Positions 18,096 through 27,190 of a stretch of DNA of 64,000 nucleotides are shown here, piece after piece. The stretch is from assembly GCF_900156895.1 (NCBI RefSeq), contig NZ_FTPD01000045.1:256997-320996 (forward strand), written 5' to 3'. The position numbers and the translations under genes were made by a program. The notes beneath the pieces were generated by a model. The model saw only the letters and a list, made by a program, of their open reading frames with translations, made no database searches and had not been told where the DNA came from. Position 1 is the first letter of the stretch; each line of letters opens with the position of its first letter. The stretch comes from Mesorhizobium prunaredense (GTDB lineage: Bacteria > Pseudomonadota > Alphaproteobacteria > Rhizobiales > Rhizobiaceae).

Positions 18096-20774
18096 TTACC
18101 CGCGACCGTTCTTAGCAGCCTGCACCGCCGCCTGCGCGGCAGCCAGCCTGGCGATCGGCACGCGATAGGGCGAGCAAGACACGTAGTCGAGGCCGATCTC
18201 CTCGCAGAAATGGATCGACGCCGGATCGCCGCCATGTTCGCCGCAAATGCCGAGCTTGATCTCCGGCCGCGTTGCCCTGCCTTTTTCGGCCGCCATCCGC
18301 ACCAGTTCGCCGACGCCTTCGACGTCGAGCGACACGAACGGATCCTGCTCGATGATGCCCTTCTGGCGATAGGTCTCCAGGAACGAGGCCGCATCGTCGC
18401 GTGAGATGCCGAAGGTGGTCTGGGTCAGATCGTTGGTGCCGAAAGAGAAGAATTCGGCGGCCTCGGCGATGACGTGGGCGCGGATCGCGGCGCGCGGCAG
18501 TTCGATCATCGTGCCGGTAAGATAGGTGATCTTGACGCCGGTTTCCTCCATCACGCTCTTGGCGACGGCATCGATCCGCACCTTGACGTAGTCGAGTTCC
18601 TTCACCAGACCGACCAGCGGCACCATGATTTCCGGGACCACCAGCGCGCCAGCCTTCCTGCCGGCTTCGACGGCCGCCTCGAAAATGGCGCGCGCCTGCA
18701 TCTCGGCAATTTCGGGATAGGAAACCGCAAGCCGGCAGCCGCGATGGCCAAGCATCGGGTTGAATTCGTGCAGGGCCTCGGTGCGCTGCCTGAGCTTGTC
18801 GGGCGACACGTTCATGGCGGCTGCGACTTCGGCCACCTCTTCCTCGGTCTTGGGCAGGAATTCGTGCAGCGGCGGATCGAGCAAGCGGATCGTCACCGGC
18901 AGGCCGGCCATGATCTCGAACAATTCGAGGAAATCCGAGCGCTGCATGGGCAAGAGTTTTGCGAGCGCCGTTCGCCGGCCCTTCTCCGTGTCGGCCAGGA
19001 TCATCTCGCGCATGGCAACGATGCGGTCGCCCTCGAAGAACATGTGCTCGGTACGGCAAAGCCCGATGCCTTCGGCGCCGAAGGAACGCGCCATGCGCGC
19101 GTCGAGCGGCGTTTCGGCGTTGGTGCGCACCTTCATGCGGCGCACGGCATCGGCCCATTCCATGATGGCGGCGAAATCGCCCGAGAGCTCCGGCTGCAAC
19201 ATTGGTACAGCGCCTTTCAGCACCTGGCCGTTACCGCCGTCGATGGTGATGATATCGCCCTTGCGGAACGTCGATCCCATCGCCATCAGCGTGCCGGCCC
19301 TGTAGTCGACGCGCAGCGAGCCGGCGCCCGACACACAAGGCTTGCCCATGCCGCGCGCCACCACCGCAGCGTGGCTGGTCATGCCGCCACGCGTGGTCAG
19401 GATGCCTTCCGCCGCATGCATGCCGTGGATGTCCTCGGGACTGGTCTCGATGCGCACCAGAATCGCCTTGCGGCCTTGCGTCTTGAGCTCCTCGGCATCG
19501 TTGGAGGAAAACACGATCTCGCCGGTGGCTGCCCCCGGAGATGCGGGCAGACCGATGCCGACGACATCGCGTGCCGCCTTCGGATCGATGGTCGGATGCA
19601 GCAACTGGTCGAGCGAAGCCGGATCGATGCGGGCGACGGCTTCCTCCTTTGAAATGAGCTTGTCGCGCGCCATCTCGACGGCGATTTTGAGCGCCGCCTT
19701 GGCGGTGCGCTTGCCGGACCTCGTCTGCAGCATCCACAATTTGCCGCGCTCGATGGTGAATTCGAGATCCTGCATGTCGCGGTAGTGCTTTTCCAGACGG
19801 TCGGAGATGGTGACGAAAGACTGGAAGGCTTCCGGCATCAGCTTCTGCAGCGACGGCTTGTCGGAGCCGGCGGCAATGCGCGCCGCCTCGGTGATGTTTT
19901 GCGGCGTGCGGATGCCGGCGACGACATCCTCGCCCTGCGCATTCACCAGGAACTCGCCATAGAGCATCTTTTCGCCGGTCGACGGATTGCGGGTGAAGGC
20001 GACGCCGGTGGCCGAGGTCTCGCCCATATTGCCGAAGACCATGGCCTGGACATTGACCGCGGTGCCCCAGCTTTCGGGAATGTCGTGCAGGCGCCGGTAG
20101 GTGATGGCGCGGTTGTTCATCCAGCTCGAAAACACGGCGCCGATCGCGCCCCAGAGCTGCTCGTGCGGATCTTGCGGAAACGGCTTGCCGAGTTCCTCCT
20201 CGACCTTGGCCTTGTAGAGCGCGATCACGCCCTGCCATTCGATGGCGGTCAGTTCGGTATCGAGTTCATGGCCGAGCCCGCCCTTCTGGTCTTCGAGGAT
20301 TTCCTCGAACACCTCATGGTCGAGGCCCATGACGACATCGGAATACATCTGGATGAAACGCCGGTAGCTGTCGTAGGCAAAGCGGGCGTCGCCTGAATCG
20401 GCGGCCAGCGCCTCGACCGTCTCGTCGTTCAGGCCGAGATTGAGCACGGTGTCCATCATGCCGGGCATCGAAGCGCGGGCACCGGAACGCACCGACACCA
20501 AAAGCAGTTTTGAGGGATCGCCGAAACGGCGCCCGGTCAGCCGGCCGATATGATCCAGCGCGACCGCGACATCCGCCTCCAGCGAGGCCGGGTAGGTGCG
20601 GCCGTTGGCGTAATAGGCGTTGCAGACCTCGGTGGTGATGGTGAACCCCGGCGGCACCGGCAGGCCCAGGCTGCACATTTCGGCCAGATTGGCGCCCTTG
20701 CCGCCTAGCAGGTTCCTGTCGCCGGCACGGCCTTCCGCAGCGCCGTCGCCAAAGGTGTAGACCCATTTGGTCAT
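18096..20774 (-). CDS. ppdK: pyruvate, phosphate dikinase
   Basis: An 892-residue enzyme that interconverts pyruvate, ATP and phosphate with phosphoenolpyruvate, AMP and pyrophosphate. The N-terminal ATP-grasp part begins MTKWVYTFGDG with LLGGKGANLAEM; the swivelling domain has the catalytic His in GGMTSHAAVVARGMGKPCVSG; the C-terminal TIM barrel has GIGLCRTEHMFF and the end motif FGTNDLTQTTFG. I chose the ATG at 20774, where the family homology starts. Length matches bacterial PPDK. Confidence 0.95.
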   Translation of the reverse strand: MTKWVYTFGDGAAEGRAGDRNLLGGKGANLAEMCSLGLPVPPGFTITTEVCNAYYANGRTYPASLEADVAVALDHIGRLTGRRFGDPSKLLLVSVRSGARASMPGMMDTVLNLGLNDETVEALAADSGDARFAYDSYRRFIQMYSDVVMGLDHEVFEEILEDQKGGLGHELDTELTAIEWQGVIALYKAKVEEELGKPFPQDPHEQLWGAIGAVFSSWMNNRAITYRRLHDIPESWGTAVNVQAMVFGNMGETSATGVAFTRNPSTGEKMLYGEFLVNAQGEDVVAGIRTPQNITEAARIAAGSDKPSLQKLMPEAFQSFVTISDRLEKHYRDMQDLEFTIERGKLWMLQTRSGKRTAKAALKIAVEMARDKLISKEEAVARIDPASLDQLLHPTIDPKAARDVVGIGLPASPGAATGEIVFSSNDAEELKTQGRKAILVRIETSPEDIHGMHAAEGILTTRGGMTSHAAVVARGMGKPCVSGAGSLRVDYRAGTLMAMGSTFRKGDIITIDGGNGQVLKGAVPMLQPELSGDFAAIMEWADAVRRMKVRTNAETPLDARMARSFGAEGIGLCRTEHMFFEGDRIVAMREMILADTEKGRRTALAKLLPMQRSDFLELFEIMAGLPVTIRLLDPPLHEFLPKTEEEVAEVAAAMNVSPDKLRQRTEALHEFNPMLGHRGCRLAVSYPEIAEMQARAIFEAAVEAGRKAGALVVPEIMVPLVGLVKELDYVKVRIDAVAKSVMEETGVKITYLTGTMIELPRAAIRAHVIAEAAEFFSFGTNDLTQTTFGISRDDAASFLETYRQKGIIEQDPFVSLDVEGVGELVRMAAEKGRATRPEIKLGICGEHGGDPASIHFCEEIGLDYVSCSPYRVPIARLAAAQAAVQAAKNGRG

Positions 20775-20971
20775 GCTTGCTCTCCGGTTGCAGGAGATTG
20801 AAAAAATTGGCGAAGCCGAAGTTCCGCCGCGTCCCTGCACGAGCGATATGATGCTGCAGTGCGAAAGGCAAGGCGTCGGCAAGCCAGCCGGCTTCTACAA
20901 TCGATTAAGAAAAAGCGATGACAAAAAGACTTGCGGCTCGGCGGCCAGTTGAATGAAACAAAACAGGAACT

Positions 20972-21127
20972 ATGGGTAACGCCATAAGACTGACCGGAGA
21001 ACTCGAAGCCCTGGGCGCCGTCGAAAATGCCGGCGGCACGATCGTCAAGCCGATCTTCTCATTCCCCGGCAGGCGGTTCCATTTCGTCAATCCGGCCGGC
21101 AATGAAATCGCCGTTTGGGGTGAATAG
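20972..21127 (+). pseudogene. C-terminal fragment of a VOC/glyoxalase-like protein
   Basis: A 51-codon frame starting MGNAIRLTGELEALGA and ending GRRFHFVNPAGNEIAVWGE. The ending strongly resembles the last strand of vicinal-oxygen-chelate proteins, which finish with a P-x-GNE-x-x-W pattern. The usual 120-residue domain is missing upstream, so this is most likely a remnant beside the tRNA gene. It could still be translated as a small peptide. Confidence 0.5.
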
Positions 21128-21281
21128 ACGCCATCGCCCGACAGAAGACGATGATATGCGAGCCAATCTGCGGGAACCGGTGGATCAGTTCCGCGCACTG
21201 GCCATTCTCGGCCATTCTCGGCATTGAGCTTTCCGTCGGCTCGTCCTATAAGGCCGCGCGCAGCGGGCATGTTGCGACTGT

Positions 21282-21356
21282 TGGGGCGTAGCCAAGCGGT
21301 AAGGCATCGGTTTTTGGTACCGACAATCCCAGGTTCGAATCCTGGCGCCCCAGCCA
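21282..21356 (+). tRNA. tRNA-Gln (TTG anticodon)
   Basis: A complete cloverleaf is visible. The acceptor TGGGGCG pairs with CGCCCCA, the D arm is GCCAAGCGGTAAGGC, the anticodon stem TCGGT pairs with ACCGA around a TTTTGGT loop with TTG anticodon, and the T arm CCAGG-TTCGAAT-CCTGG is perfect. The discriminator is G and CCA is encoded. Integrases often use tRNA 3' ends, but no integrase lies next to this one. Confidence 0.95.
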
Positions 21357-22045
21357 ATTATTTTATATAGTAAAATCAAGTACTTATATGGATTTCAATT
21401 TCCTGATGTTGGGCATTCTAGGTCACCCGCTAGGTGTCATTCGACCGCGCCGGGATCAGCGGGAACGCCCTCGATAAAATCGCCATTGAGAGGCTGGAAC
21501 TGCTTATGGAATTCGCGAAGTGATGTCGCCCAAACCTTGCCGCTTTTCCAGTCCGCGACACGGTAGAGAACGGTGCTGCTCCGCCTAATAGTTTAAAGCT
21601 ACCGTTGATCAAAGGGGGATCAGAATGCGTGCAGTCGCCCGCTAAATTCAAGCGGGCTGTCCGCGTGTTTGATGGCGCTTACCGTAAGGCTGTTCTGAGT
21701 AAGGTTAGTTGCCAGGCCGGGAAGGCCAAGGACCCGGATAGTTACCAGTAGATGCCCGCCTTGAGCCAATCCATATCGCGGGAATTACTATGGCCGCAGG
21801 GCAGCGAAGCGGGCCGGTGGTTGACGGCCCGGCTTTCAAGAAATTCGGGAGCGGAGTCCAATCTTCAGGCGCCCATTGTGGCCAGCTCTTCATCGACTGC
21901 TGCTTGATACTTCGTCAGACCCCTCCGGCGTCTCGCTTTGCCAAAATCCTTGGCCTCGATAGGTACAAAGCCTTTATCACGAGCGATGCATATTGCTTGA
22001 CCGGGAGCGGCCTACGTACTGCCATCGGGCTCCGAGTTTCGCGAG
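21357..22045. other. gene-poor gap after tRNA-Gln
   Basis: An AT-rich stretch follows the tRNA, then mixed sequence without a gene I can support. A plus-strand piece at about 21437-21526 reads as the end of an unknown protein (IAIERLELLMEFAK before a stop). The region looks like decayed insertion DNA. Confidence 0.45.
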
Positions 22046-22233
22046 GATTGATCCGTCCGCCGCATATCAAGTTCATTGGCCAAACGGTCATAAGCATCGG
22101 CACGGCAACAATGACGACGAGGAACGATAGCGGCAGGCCCAGGCGTGGATAGTCGCCGAAACGGTAGCCGCCCGGTCCCTTAACGAGCGTATTGCACTGG
22201 TGGCCGATCGGGGTGAGAAAATCGCAGCCCGCG
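22046..22233 (-). pseudogene. 3' fragment of an SLC13-type transporter gene
   Basis: On the minus strand this reads GCDFLTPIGHQCNTLVKGPG, then YRFGDYPRLGLPLSF and VVIVAVPMLMTVWPMN, almost identical to the last 53 residues of the intact transporter encoded at 31302-33074. DNA similarity also runs past the stop of the intact gene. No upstream part of the gene is present. It is therefore a partial second copy, in the same orientation, about 9 kb from the complete one. Confidence 0.85.
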
Positions 22234-22437
22234 CCTCCCGCGCCGCGATGCAACGAGAAGACGAAGTGGAATTTCGCATCCATCGGCGGACGCGCCGCCG
22301 GCCTCATTTTGGTCAAATCCCCACTTGAGGCATGAGGAATGCAACATTTTGTCTAAATTTATCAGGATAATTCAAACCAGAACCTAAAGTCCTGTGGGTA
22401 CAACGCACTCCAGAACAATAACATTGGAGGCTAGCAC

Positions 22438-22755
22438 ATGACGTTTTCTACTGCGCATCGGAACCGTATTAGAAGAGTGGCGATTGCAGCGATCGGGCTT
22501 GCTGTTTCCGTGGCTCTCGGCGCAAACGCGCAAGCAGGCGAAATGCGTAAGCCAGAGGGAGAGACACGGTCCGTCTACCTTGTCAAATATCGGGTTAACA
22601 ACGATGTTCGCTACAACAAGAAACCCGTCGGCAAGCTCGTTAAAATATCAGCATCCCGGTACTTGAACAGCAACCCCTATGTCTGCACTCCGAGCGGCTT
22701 TGGTCAGAAAGCGCGTTGCTACACTCGGAGGGTCTCGAATCAGCCAGGCGTTTAA
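22438..22755 (+). CDS. small secreted protein of unknown function
   Basis: A 105-residue protein with a signal peptide (basic HRNRIRRVAIAAIGLAVSVA, cleavage probably after GANAQA). The mature part is basic, about 70 residues, with two Cys (in PYVCTPS and ARCYTRR) that could form a disulfide. I do not recognise the family. The ATG follows a TTGGAGG ribosome site, and a strong hairpin terminator lies 22 bases after the stop, so it is probably a single-gene unit. Confidence 0.7.
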   Translation: MTFSTAHRNRIRRVAIAAIGLAVSVALGANAQAGEMRKPEGETRSVYLVKYRVNNDVRYNKKPVGKLVKISASRYLNSNPYVCTPSGFGQKARCYTRRVSNQPGV

Positions 22756-22777
22756 TGTTGGACCTGGTTTTGACAGA

Positions 22778-22813
22778 AGCCGCCGCGCCTGAAGCCGCGG
22801 CGGCTCCGTTTTT
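22778..22813. terminator. intrinsic terminator between convergent genes
   Basis: A ten-base perfect stem (AGCCGCCGCG pairing with CGCGGCGGCT), an eight-base loop and a CCGTTTTTG tail follow the small secreted protein gene. The T run faces the plus strand. The convergent DUF995 gene ends just beyond it. Confidence 0.85.
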
Positions 22814-22819
22814 GCGCGG

Positions 22820-23383
22820 TTATCGAGAATTCGCCTCAAGATGCGAAACTTCTTTGCTTACCCGATTACCTTTGACCAGTTTGCGCGCCTCATCGTCCCG
22901 GCGAGCGGGATTGTGACGAAAGACATACCATTTCCCACCGATGAAAGGCTTCTGATAAACGACGCCATGTTTTTCACGGTGCAGGAAACATGTGATTGCA
23001 CCGCTTCTTGCCAGACTCCCTTTCGCTACTTTGCTGGTCCAGAGAGCGCGCATGCAGAGCTTGCCCCCATTGGTCGCATACCAGTTTCCCTCCGCATAGG
23101 ACCATGCTGCCCGTTTGCGCGACCAAGCGGCGAAGGGCTTCCTATTTGCAGAGAACAGCCCGCGAGCAGTTGTCTCGGCAGAATAGAACCCACCGCCGTT
23201 TTGCCATTTCCAGGTGCGGCCGGCATAGAGCTTTTCAACCGCTGAGGCCTTCATCGGCGTCGCGGCAGCGGCGCGTTTTTCTATAGCGTCGCCCGCCGGT
23301 TGTTTGGGAGCGGCGTAGGCATTGCCTGCAAGCAAGAACACAAACAGCACCGCACTTGAGATAATCGAACGGATCGAAAACAT
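22820..23383 (-). CDS. DUF995 secreted protein (first copy)
   Basis: A 187-residue protein with a signal peptide (MFSIRSIISSAVLFVFLLAGNAYA). The mature part fits DUF995: a TWKWQNGGGFYS strand, WSYAEGNWYATNGGKLCMR, a CFLHR motif and GGKWYVFR. DUF995 proteins are found in rhizobia, often near surface polysaccharide genes, and have no proven activity. I chose the ATG at 23383 because the signal peptide begins there, after an AGGAAGT ribosome site. A second DUF995 gene lies 1 kb upstream in the same operon-like run. Confidence 0.85.
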   Translation of the reverse strand: MFSIRSIISSAVLFVFLLAGNAYAAPKQPAGDAIEKRAAAATPMKASAVEKLYAGRTWKWQNGGGFYSAETTARGLFSANRKPFAAWSRKRAAWSYAEGNWYATNGGKLCMRALWTSKVAKGSLARSGAITCFLHREKHGVVYQKPFIGGKWYVFRHNPARRDDEARKLVKGNRVSKEVSHLEANSR

Positions 23384-23515
23384 TTTACTTCCTCTCCACC
23401 AAGGCAATTCCAGTAAGACTGCGTAAGAGTCCTGCGTTGGAACCGCATAGAAATAAAGGGATGGAGCGGTTCGGCCATCTGGTGAAAGCCGAACCACTCC
23501 GTCGAACGACTTGGA

Positions 23516-24460
23516 TCAGTCCAGCGGATGGTCGGCCACGCGCCAATCGGGCCGGCCGACATTTCTCGGCCATGGATAGACTTCACGATCGTTGAAGTAG
23601 ACAACGGCTGTCATGTCCGGGAACTCGGCATGCGGCTTGTTTGCTTCCGCGGCCCAGTCACGAGCATATTCGTCGTTACCTTCGTAGCCAAGCTCCGCAA
23701 TGGCGATTGGTTTGCCGAAGCCCGTCACACGGTCATAACCCGGCTTTGTGCGCTCCACAAAAGTCGTATCACGACCGACCTCCAACTTATCATAGGGCTG
23801 ATAGCCAAAGACGGACAGACCGATAATGTCGACATACTTGTCGCCAGGATAGAAGGCTTCCAGTCCTTCTTCTCCTTTCGGTGACCACATGTATTGGGCC
23901 GACGGAAGATGCTTGCGGCATACGTCGATGACATGCCTGTAGGCGTTCACATAACCTTCAGCATTCCAGAAAGCCCAGGTGAATTGCCCGTCATTATCTT
24001 CCATTTCCTGCGCCCAGCGGATAGTGATGGGGCTTTTCAGCTGCGCTGCCGCAGAGCAGACCGCTGACATATTGGCATCGTAGCGCCCGCCCAGAATCCC
24101 GGCGAGCAAATCCTCAGGACCTACACGCCAGTCCCGCGCCCAGGACCACGGCTCGACCGTGATCAACAGGGAACGTCCACGCTCACGCGCATAGGCGTCT
24201 GCGGCGCTGAGCGTTGCCAGATCCACATCTTCCCAGGGAAGAAAAAGGTGTTCGATTTTTGAGTTGGAATCGTTGGTATAATCCGCGTGCGGATCGTAGG
24301 CGCCGGGGGTTACGGAGTCAGCCGTGATGATGGGACGCTTGTCCCGAAACTGATTGCGGCTGTCGACACTCGCTCCCGACACGCCGCTGGCTGCATAGAC
24401 ACCACCGGAAATGCATGCGCTGCAAAACAAGGCTGCTGATAGTTTAAAGAGACTTTTCAA
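23516..24460 (-). CDS. GH26-like secreted endo-glycanase
   Basis: A 314-residue protein with an N-terminal secretion signal (MKSLFKLSAALFCSACISGG) and a TIM-barrel glycosidase pattern. The likely acid/base is Glu152 in ITIRWAQEMEDN and the nucleophile Glu256 in PIAIAELGYEG, as in GH26 beta-mannanase-type enzymes; the MWSPKG and GLSVFGYQPYD segments also fit. It probably trims or releases the polysaccharide made by the neighbouring glycosyltransferase. The specific linkage cannot be told. It lies between the two DUF995 genes. Confidence 0.75.
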   Translation of the reverse strand: MKSLFKLSAALFCSACISGGVYAASGVSGASVDSRNQFRDKRPIITADSVTPGAYDPHADYTNDSNSKIEHLFLPWEDVDLATLSAADAYARERGRSLLITVEPWSWARDWRVGPEDLLAGILGGRYDANMSAVCSAAAQLKSPITIRWAQEMEDNDGQFTWAFWNAEGYVNAYRHVIDVCRKHLPSAQYMWSPKGEEGLEAFYPGDKYVDIIGLSVFGYQPYDKLEVGRDTTFVERTKPGYDRVTGFGKPIAIAELGYEGNDEYARDWAAEANKPHAEFPDMTAVVYFNDREVYPWPRNVGRPDWRVADHPLD

Positions 24461-24475
24461 GGCCCCCTCCCTTTC

Positions 24476-25030
24476 TTACTGTTCAGATTGCTGTGCCGCA
24501 CCAAGCGCGGCTTTGATGGCATCGAGTTGACGGGAAACCAGATCGGTGGACACTAGCTTGCTGGCCTCGTCGTCTTGGTGGACCTCGGCATTACGGAACG
24601 CATACCACTCACCACCGGGCTCGCGCTTCTGATAGATCGTTCCATTATCGATGCGATGCGAAAAGCAGGTCTTGGCGGGAAATACACCCTGTTCGGAATG
24701 CCATGTCGCGTTGAGACACATCCAACCTGTCTCGGTGATGATCCAGCGGCCTTCCGCCCAGGATTTGCCCGTCTCACCGTCGGTCCATGCCGAAAATTGC
24801 CGGTCCGCGCCCACCATTCGTCCGGCTCCGCTGTCCCACTGCCAGCTCTTGTCTCTATAGAGATCGTAGATTTCGCCTGCTGTCATGCGACGTGCCCCTT
24901 CCGGCAGAACGGAAACCTGTGAGGAAGAGGCAAAGGCCGGTGCAGCAATGCAGGACACTGCCCAAGCGACTGCTGTCAGCATCCGGAAACCTGACAGCAA
25001 TAGAGCCCTTTCAGATTTAGAAAGTGCCAC
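24476..25030 (-). CDS. DUF995 secreted protein (second copy)
   Basis: A 184-residue protein with a signal peptide (LLLSGFRMLTAVAWAVSCIA, cleavage near APAFA) and a DUF995 domain: SWQWDSGAGRM, KSWAEGRWIITETGWMCLN, TCFSHRI and GGEWYAFRNAEVHQDDE. I chose the GTG at 25030 because an AGGAGG site sits five bases upstream and the signal peptide follows; the longer frame to 25222 has no family character. It is 15 bases upstream of the glycanase gene and clearly in the same transcript. Confidence 0.85.
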   Translation of the reverse strand: MALSKSERALLLSGFRMLTAVAWAVSCIAAPAFASSSQVSVLPEGARRMTAGEIYDLYRDKSWQWDSGAGRMVGADRQFSAWTDGETGKSWAEGRWIITETGWMCLNATWHSEQGVFPAKTCFSHRIDNGTIYQKREPGGEWYAFRNAEVHQDDEASKLVSTDLVSRQLDAIKAALGAAQQSEQ

Positions 25031-25331
25031 CGGAACCTCCTGCCATCTCAAGATGAGCGGCGCCCGCCGTTTGTCCTCGATGGGCGTATCCGGTCGCATG
25101 AGGCCGCGCGGCCGGGATATTGTCATGCTGGGTCGTAGCTGGAGCGACCGATGGCCGAAACACGGAAGCCAATCTTTTCCGCAACGCCTCGTAAATCGGT
25201 ACGATGCCGCGTACGAGGCCATCTATTTTCTGAGCGTTCTTGTCCACGCATGCAACTTGGTGGCCCCAGGCCGCGAAGCATGTGCCGCTGACCAAACCGA
25301 CATAGCCTGTTCCAATGATTGCGATCTTCAT
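25017..25331 (-). pseudogene. N-terminal fragment of UDP-glucose 6-dehydrogenase
   Basis: The first 50 codons (MKIAIIGTGYVGLVSGTCFA, then HQVACVDKNAQKI and GIVPIYEALRKRL) are the Rossmann NAD site of UDP-glucose dehydrogenase. After that the frame carries on for about 55 unrelated codons into the DUF995 gene start and ends, where about 430 residues would be expected. The enzyme would make UDP-glucuronate, the substrate of the UDP-glucuronate decarboxylase encoded in this cluster, so a complete copy must exist elsewhere if the pathway works. Confidence 0.8.
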
Positions 25332-25345
25332 GTGTTGATTGCCTT

Positions 25346-27190
25346 CTATCGCTGATTTGAATTGCTGGGAGCATTGGTGCGCCAACGTGGATTGAAGATG
25401 GTTTTGTGAACAGCGCGACCACCGACGCCTGCCCCGGCAATTGAGAAGCTGTCGTCGAACAGGGAAAAGCTTTTGGTTCCCCAGGCGAGCGCCTCGATGC
25501 CGTCGCGTCCACGCTCGACCGTGGCGAAGCTGGTAACCATCAAAAGGGTCATGAAACTGCTTGCCAGCGCGGGGCGATAGGCGCGGCTTTTCATCCGCAC
25601 GTCATTCTCCCTGCCATGCTGCAGCAAGATCATGAAAATCAGCAGCAAGTAAAAGCAAGCATTGATGATGGCGAAGACGAAAAATCCGCGCGTTTGATAC
25701 GCATCCTGCACGAACACGACCGGCAGAACGGAGATCAGGACGACGAAGGCATACGGCGCCAGCACGCGAAACGGTAGCGGATCCACTTCGGACGTGCCTT
25801 TTGGCGTGACGCGAAAATCAACAAAGGATCCGGTCATCCAGTCACGGAACGCGGCAAAGGTTCCAGCCAGAACCCACGGCCAGCGCGCCAGCAAAAACAG
25901 CATCGCTTCCCAACTAAAAATCTTGCCGTCGATAGGCCGAAATGTGCCACTCGACCGCCACCAGAATGCCAAAAGCAGGATCACAAGCGACTGCGGCATG
26001 AAATGGAGCAGAAACTCTGGGTAAGTGACGTTGATGAAATTATCGCCCTGGACCAGCACGATCACGGGCAATAGGAATGTCAGAGCAAGAAAGAAGGCGT
26101 AAAGCGGGTACCAGAACTGCGAAAATAGGAATTGAACCTTCAAACGCAGCGGCAAGTGTCCGATCAGTTTTGGTGAGTATTGCAACAGGATCGTCACCAG
26201 GCTCCGCGACCACTGGAACTCCTGCGTTACAAGATCGGCAAACGTCCGTGGGCCGTCGCCATGGGCGATGGCATCAAGCGCGTGAGCCCCTCGCCAGCCA
26301 TAGGCATTCATGAAGAGCGTTGTGGAATGATCCTCGGCGAGTTCTGGCCCCAGCCCACCGATTTCCTTCAATGCCGCAGTGCGCACCGCATAGTGCGATC
26401 CGATGCATACGGGCGCGAAGCCATTATTGTATCCGGCTTGCAGTGAACCATGCATGCTCGCTTCGATGTAGAGGCGGCCACGCGCGGACCAGCTTTCATG
26501 TGCATTGCGATCGCAAATGCTGGGCGCGGAAACATAACCGATTGTCGGGTCGGCAAAAGGCCGCAACACGTTATATAGGTAGTCCGGTTCGGGAACATGA
26601 TCGGCATCGAGCTGCGACACAAAATCATATTGGTCGTAGCCATAATGATCGTAGAAGAAAGCCAGGTTGCCTTCCTTGCAGCGTGTGCGGCGAGGCCAGG
26701 ACTGGCGATGGTAATCGGCGCGACTTTTGCGGGTGGAAACGAATACGCCATGTTCGCGACACCATGCGAGCGTTGCGGGCGATGGATCCTCATCGGCCAG
26801 CCACGTGTCGTGAGGCACGTTCTGGGCTAACATGGCCCGCAAGGTTTCGGCCACCACCTCAAAAGGTTCTGATGGAGCCTTGGTGACCACCATGGCAACG
26901 CGACTTCCTGCGGAAATACGCAGCCGTCCGTGCGGCCGGCGTGCATTGAAGAAAATGGTGATGAAGTAGACTGGCAAAAGCGTTATCCACGCCAGAAGCG
27001 CCGTCACCAGAATTGAGCCGACCATGTTGGTGTGGGTGGCTCCGAAAACCCACCATTGCCAGAAGAATGCGACGGCCATCGCCCACAAAACCGCACCCAA
27101 AATGTACTCGACGCGCTTTCGGCCGGTGAAGACCGGCATCATCAGGGGTTCTTCCCTGCTAACAGACAGCGCGATGCGCGGCGTGCTCAT
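25346..27190 (-). CDS. membrane glycosyltransferase family 2, cellulose-synthase-like
   Basis: A 614-residue inner-membrane processive glycosyltransferase. Two N-terminal membrane segments are followed by a cytosolic GT2 domain with the ADEDPSPATLAW, QLDADH, AEDHSTT and QEFQWSRS motifs, which match the D-D-D-QxxRW pattern of polysaccharide synthases, and then about five C-terminal membrane segments. It should polymerise a beta-linked surface polysaccharide from a UDP-sugar. Its start overlaps the end of galE by four bases, so the two are co-translated. Confidence 0.85.
   Translation of the reverse strand: MSTPRIALSVSREEPLMMPVFTGRKRVEYILGAVLWAMAVAFFWQWWVFGATHTNMVGSILVTALLAWITLLPVYFITIFFNARRPHGRLRISAGSRVAMVVTKAPSEPFEVVAETLRAMLAQNVPHDTWLADEDPSPATLAWCREHGVFVSTRKSRADYHRQSWPRRTRCKEGNLAFFYDHYGYDQYDFVSQLDADHVPEPDYLYNVLRPFADPTIGYVSAPSICDRNAHESWSARGRLYIEASMHGSLQAGYNNGFAPVCIGSHYAVRTAALKEIGGLGPELAEDHSTTLFMNAYGWRGAHALDAIAHGDGPRTFADLVTQEFQWSRSLVTILLQYSPKLIGHLPLRLKVQFLFSQFWYPLYAFFLALTFLLPVIVLVQGDNFINVTYPEFLLHFMPQSLVILLLAFWWRSSGTFRPIDGKIFSWEAMLFLLARWPWVLAGTFAAFRDWMTGSFVDFRVTPKGTSEVDPLPFRVLAPYAFVVLISVLPVVFVQDAYQTRGFFVFAIINACFYLLLIFMILLQHGRENDVRMKSRAYRPALASSFMTLLMVTSFATVERGRDGIEALAWGTKSFSLFDDSFSIAGAGVGGRAVHKTIFNPRWRTNAPSNSNQR

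Noticed and set aside
20905..21357. Minus-strand open frame of 150 codons beginning MAGAPGFEPGIVGTKN
   Set aside because: Its start is the reverse complement of tRNA-Gln, a well-known spurious protein call, and it covers the gap and VOC fragment without any domain.
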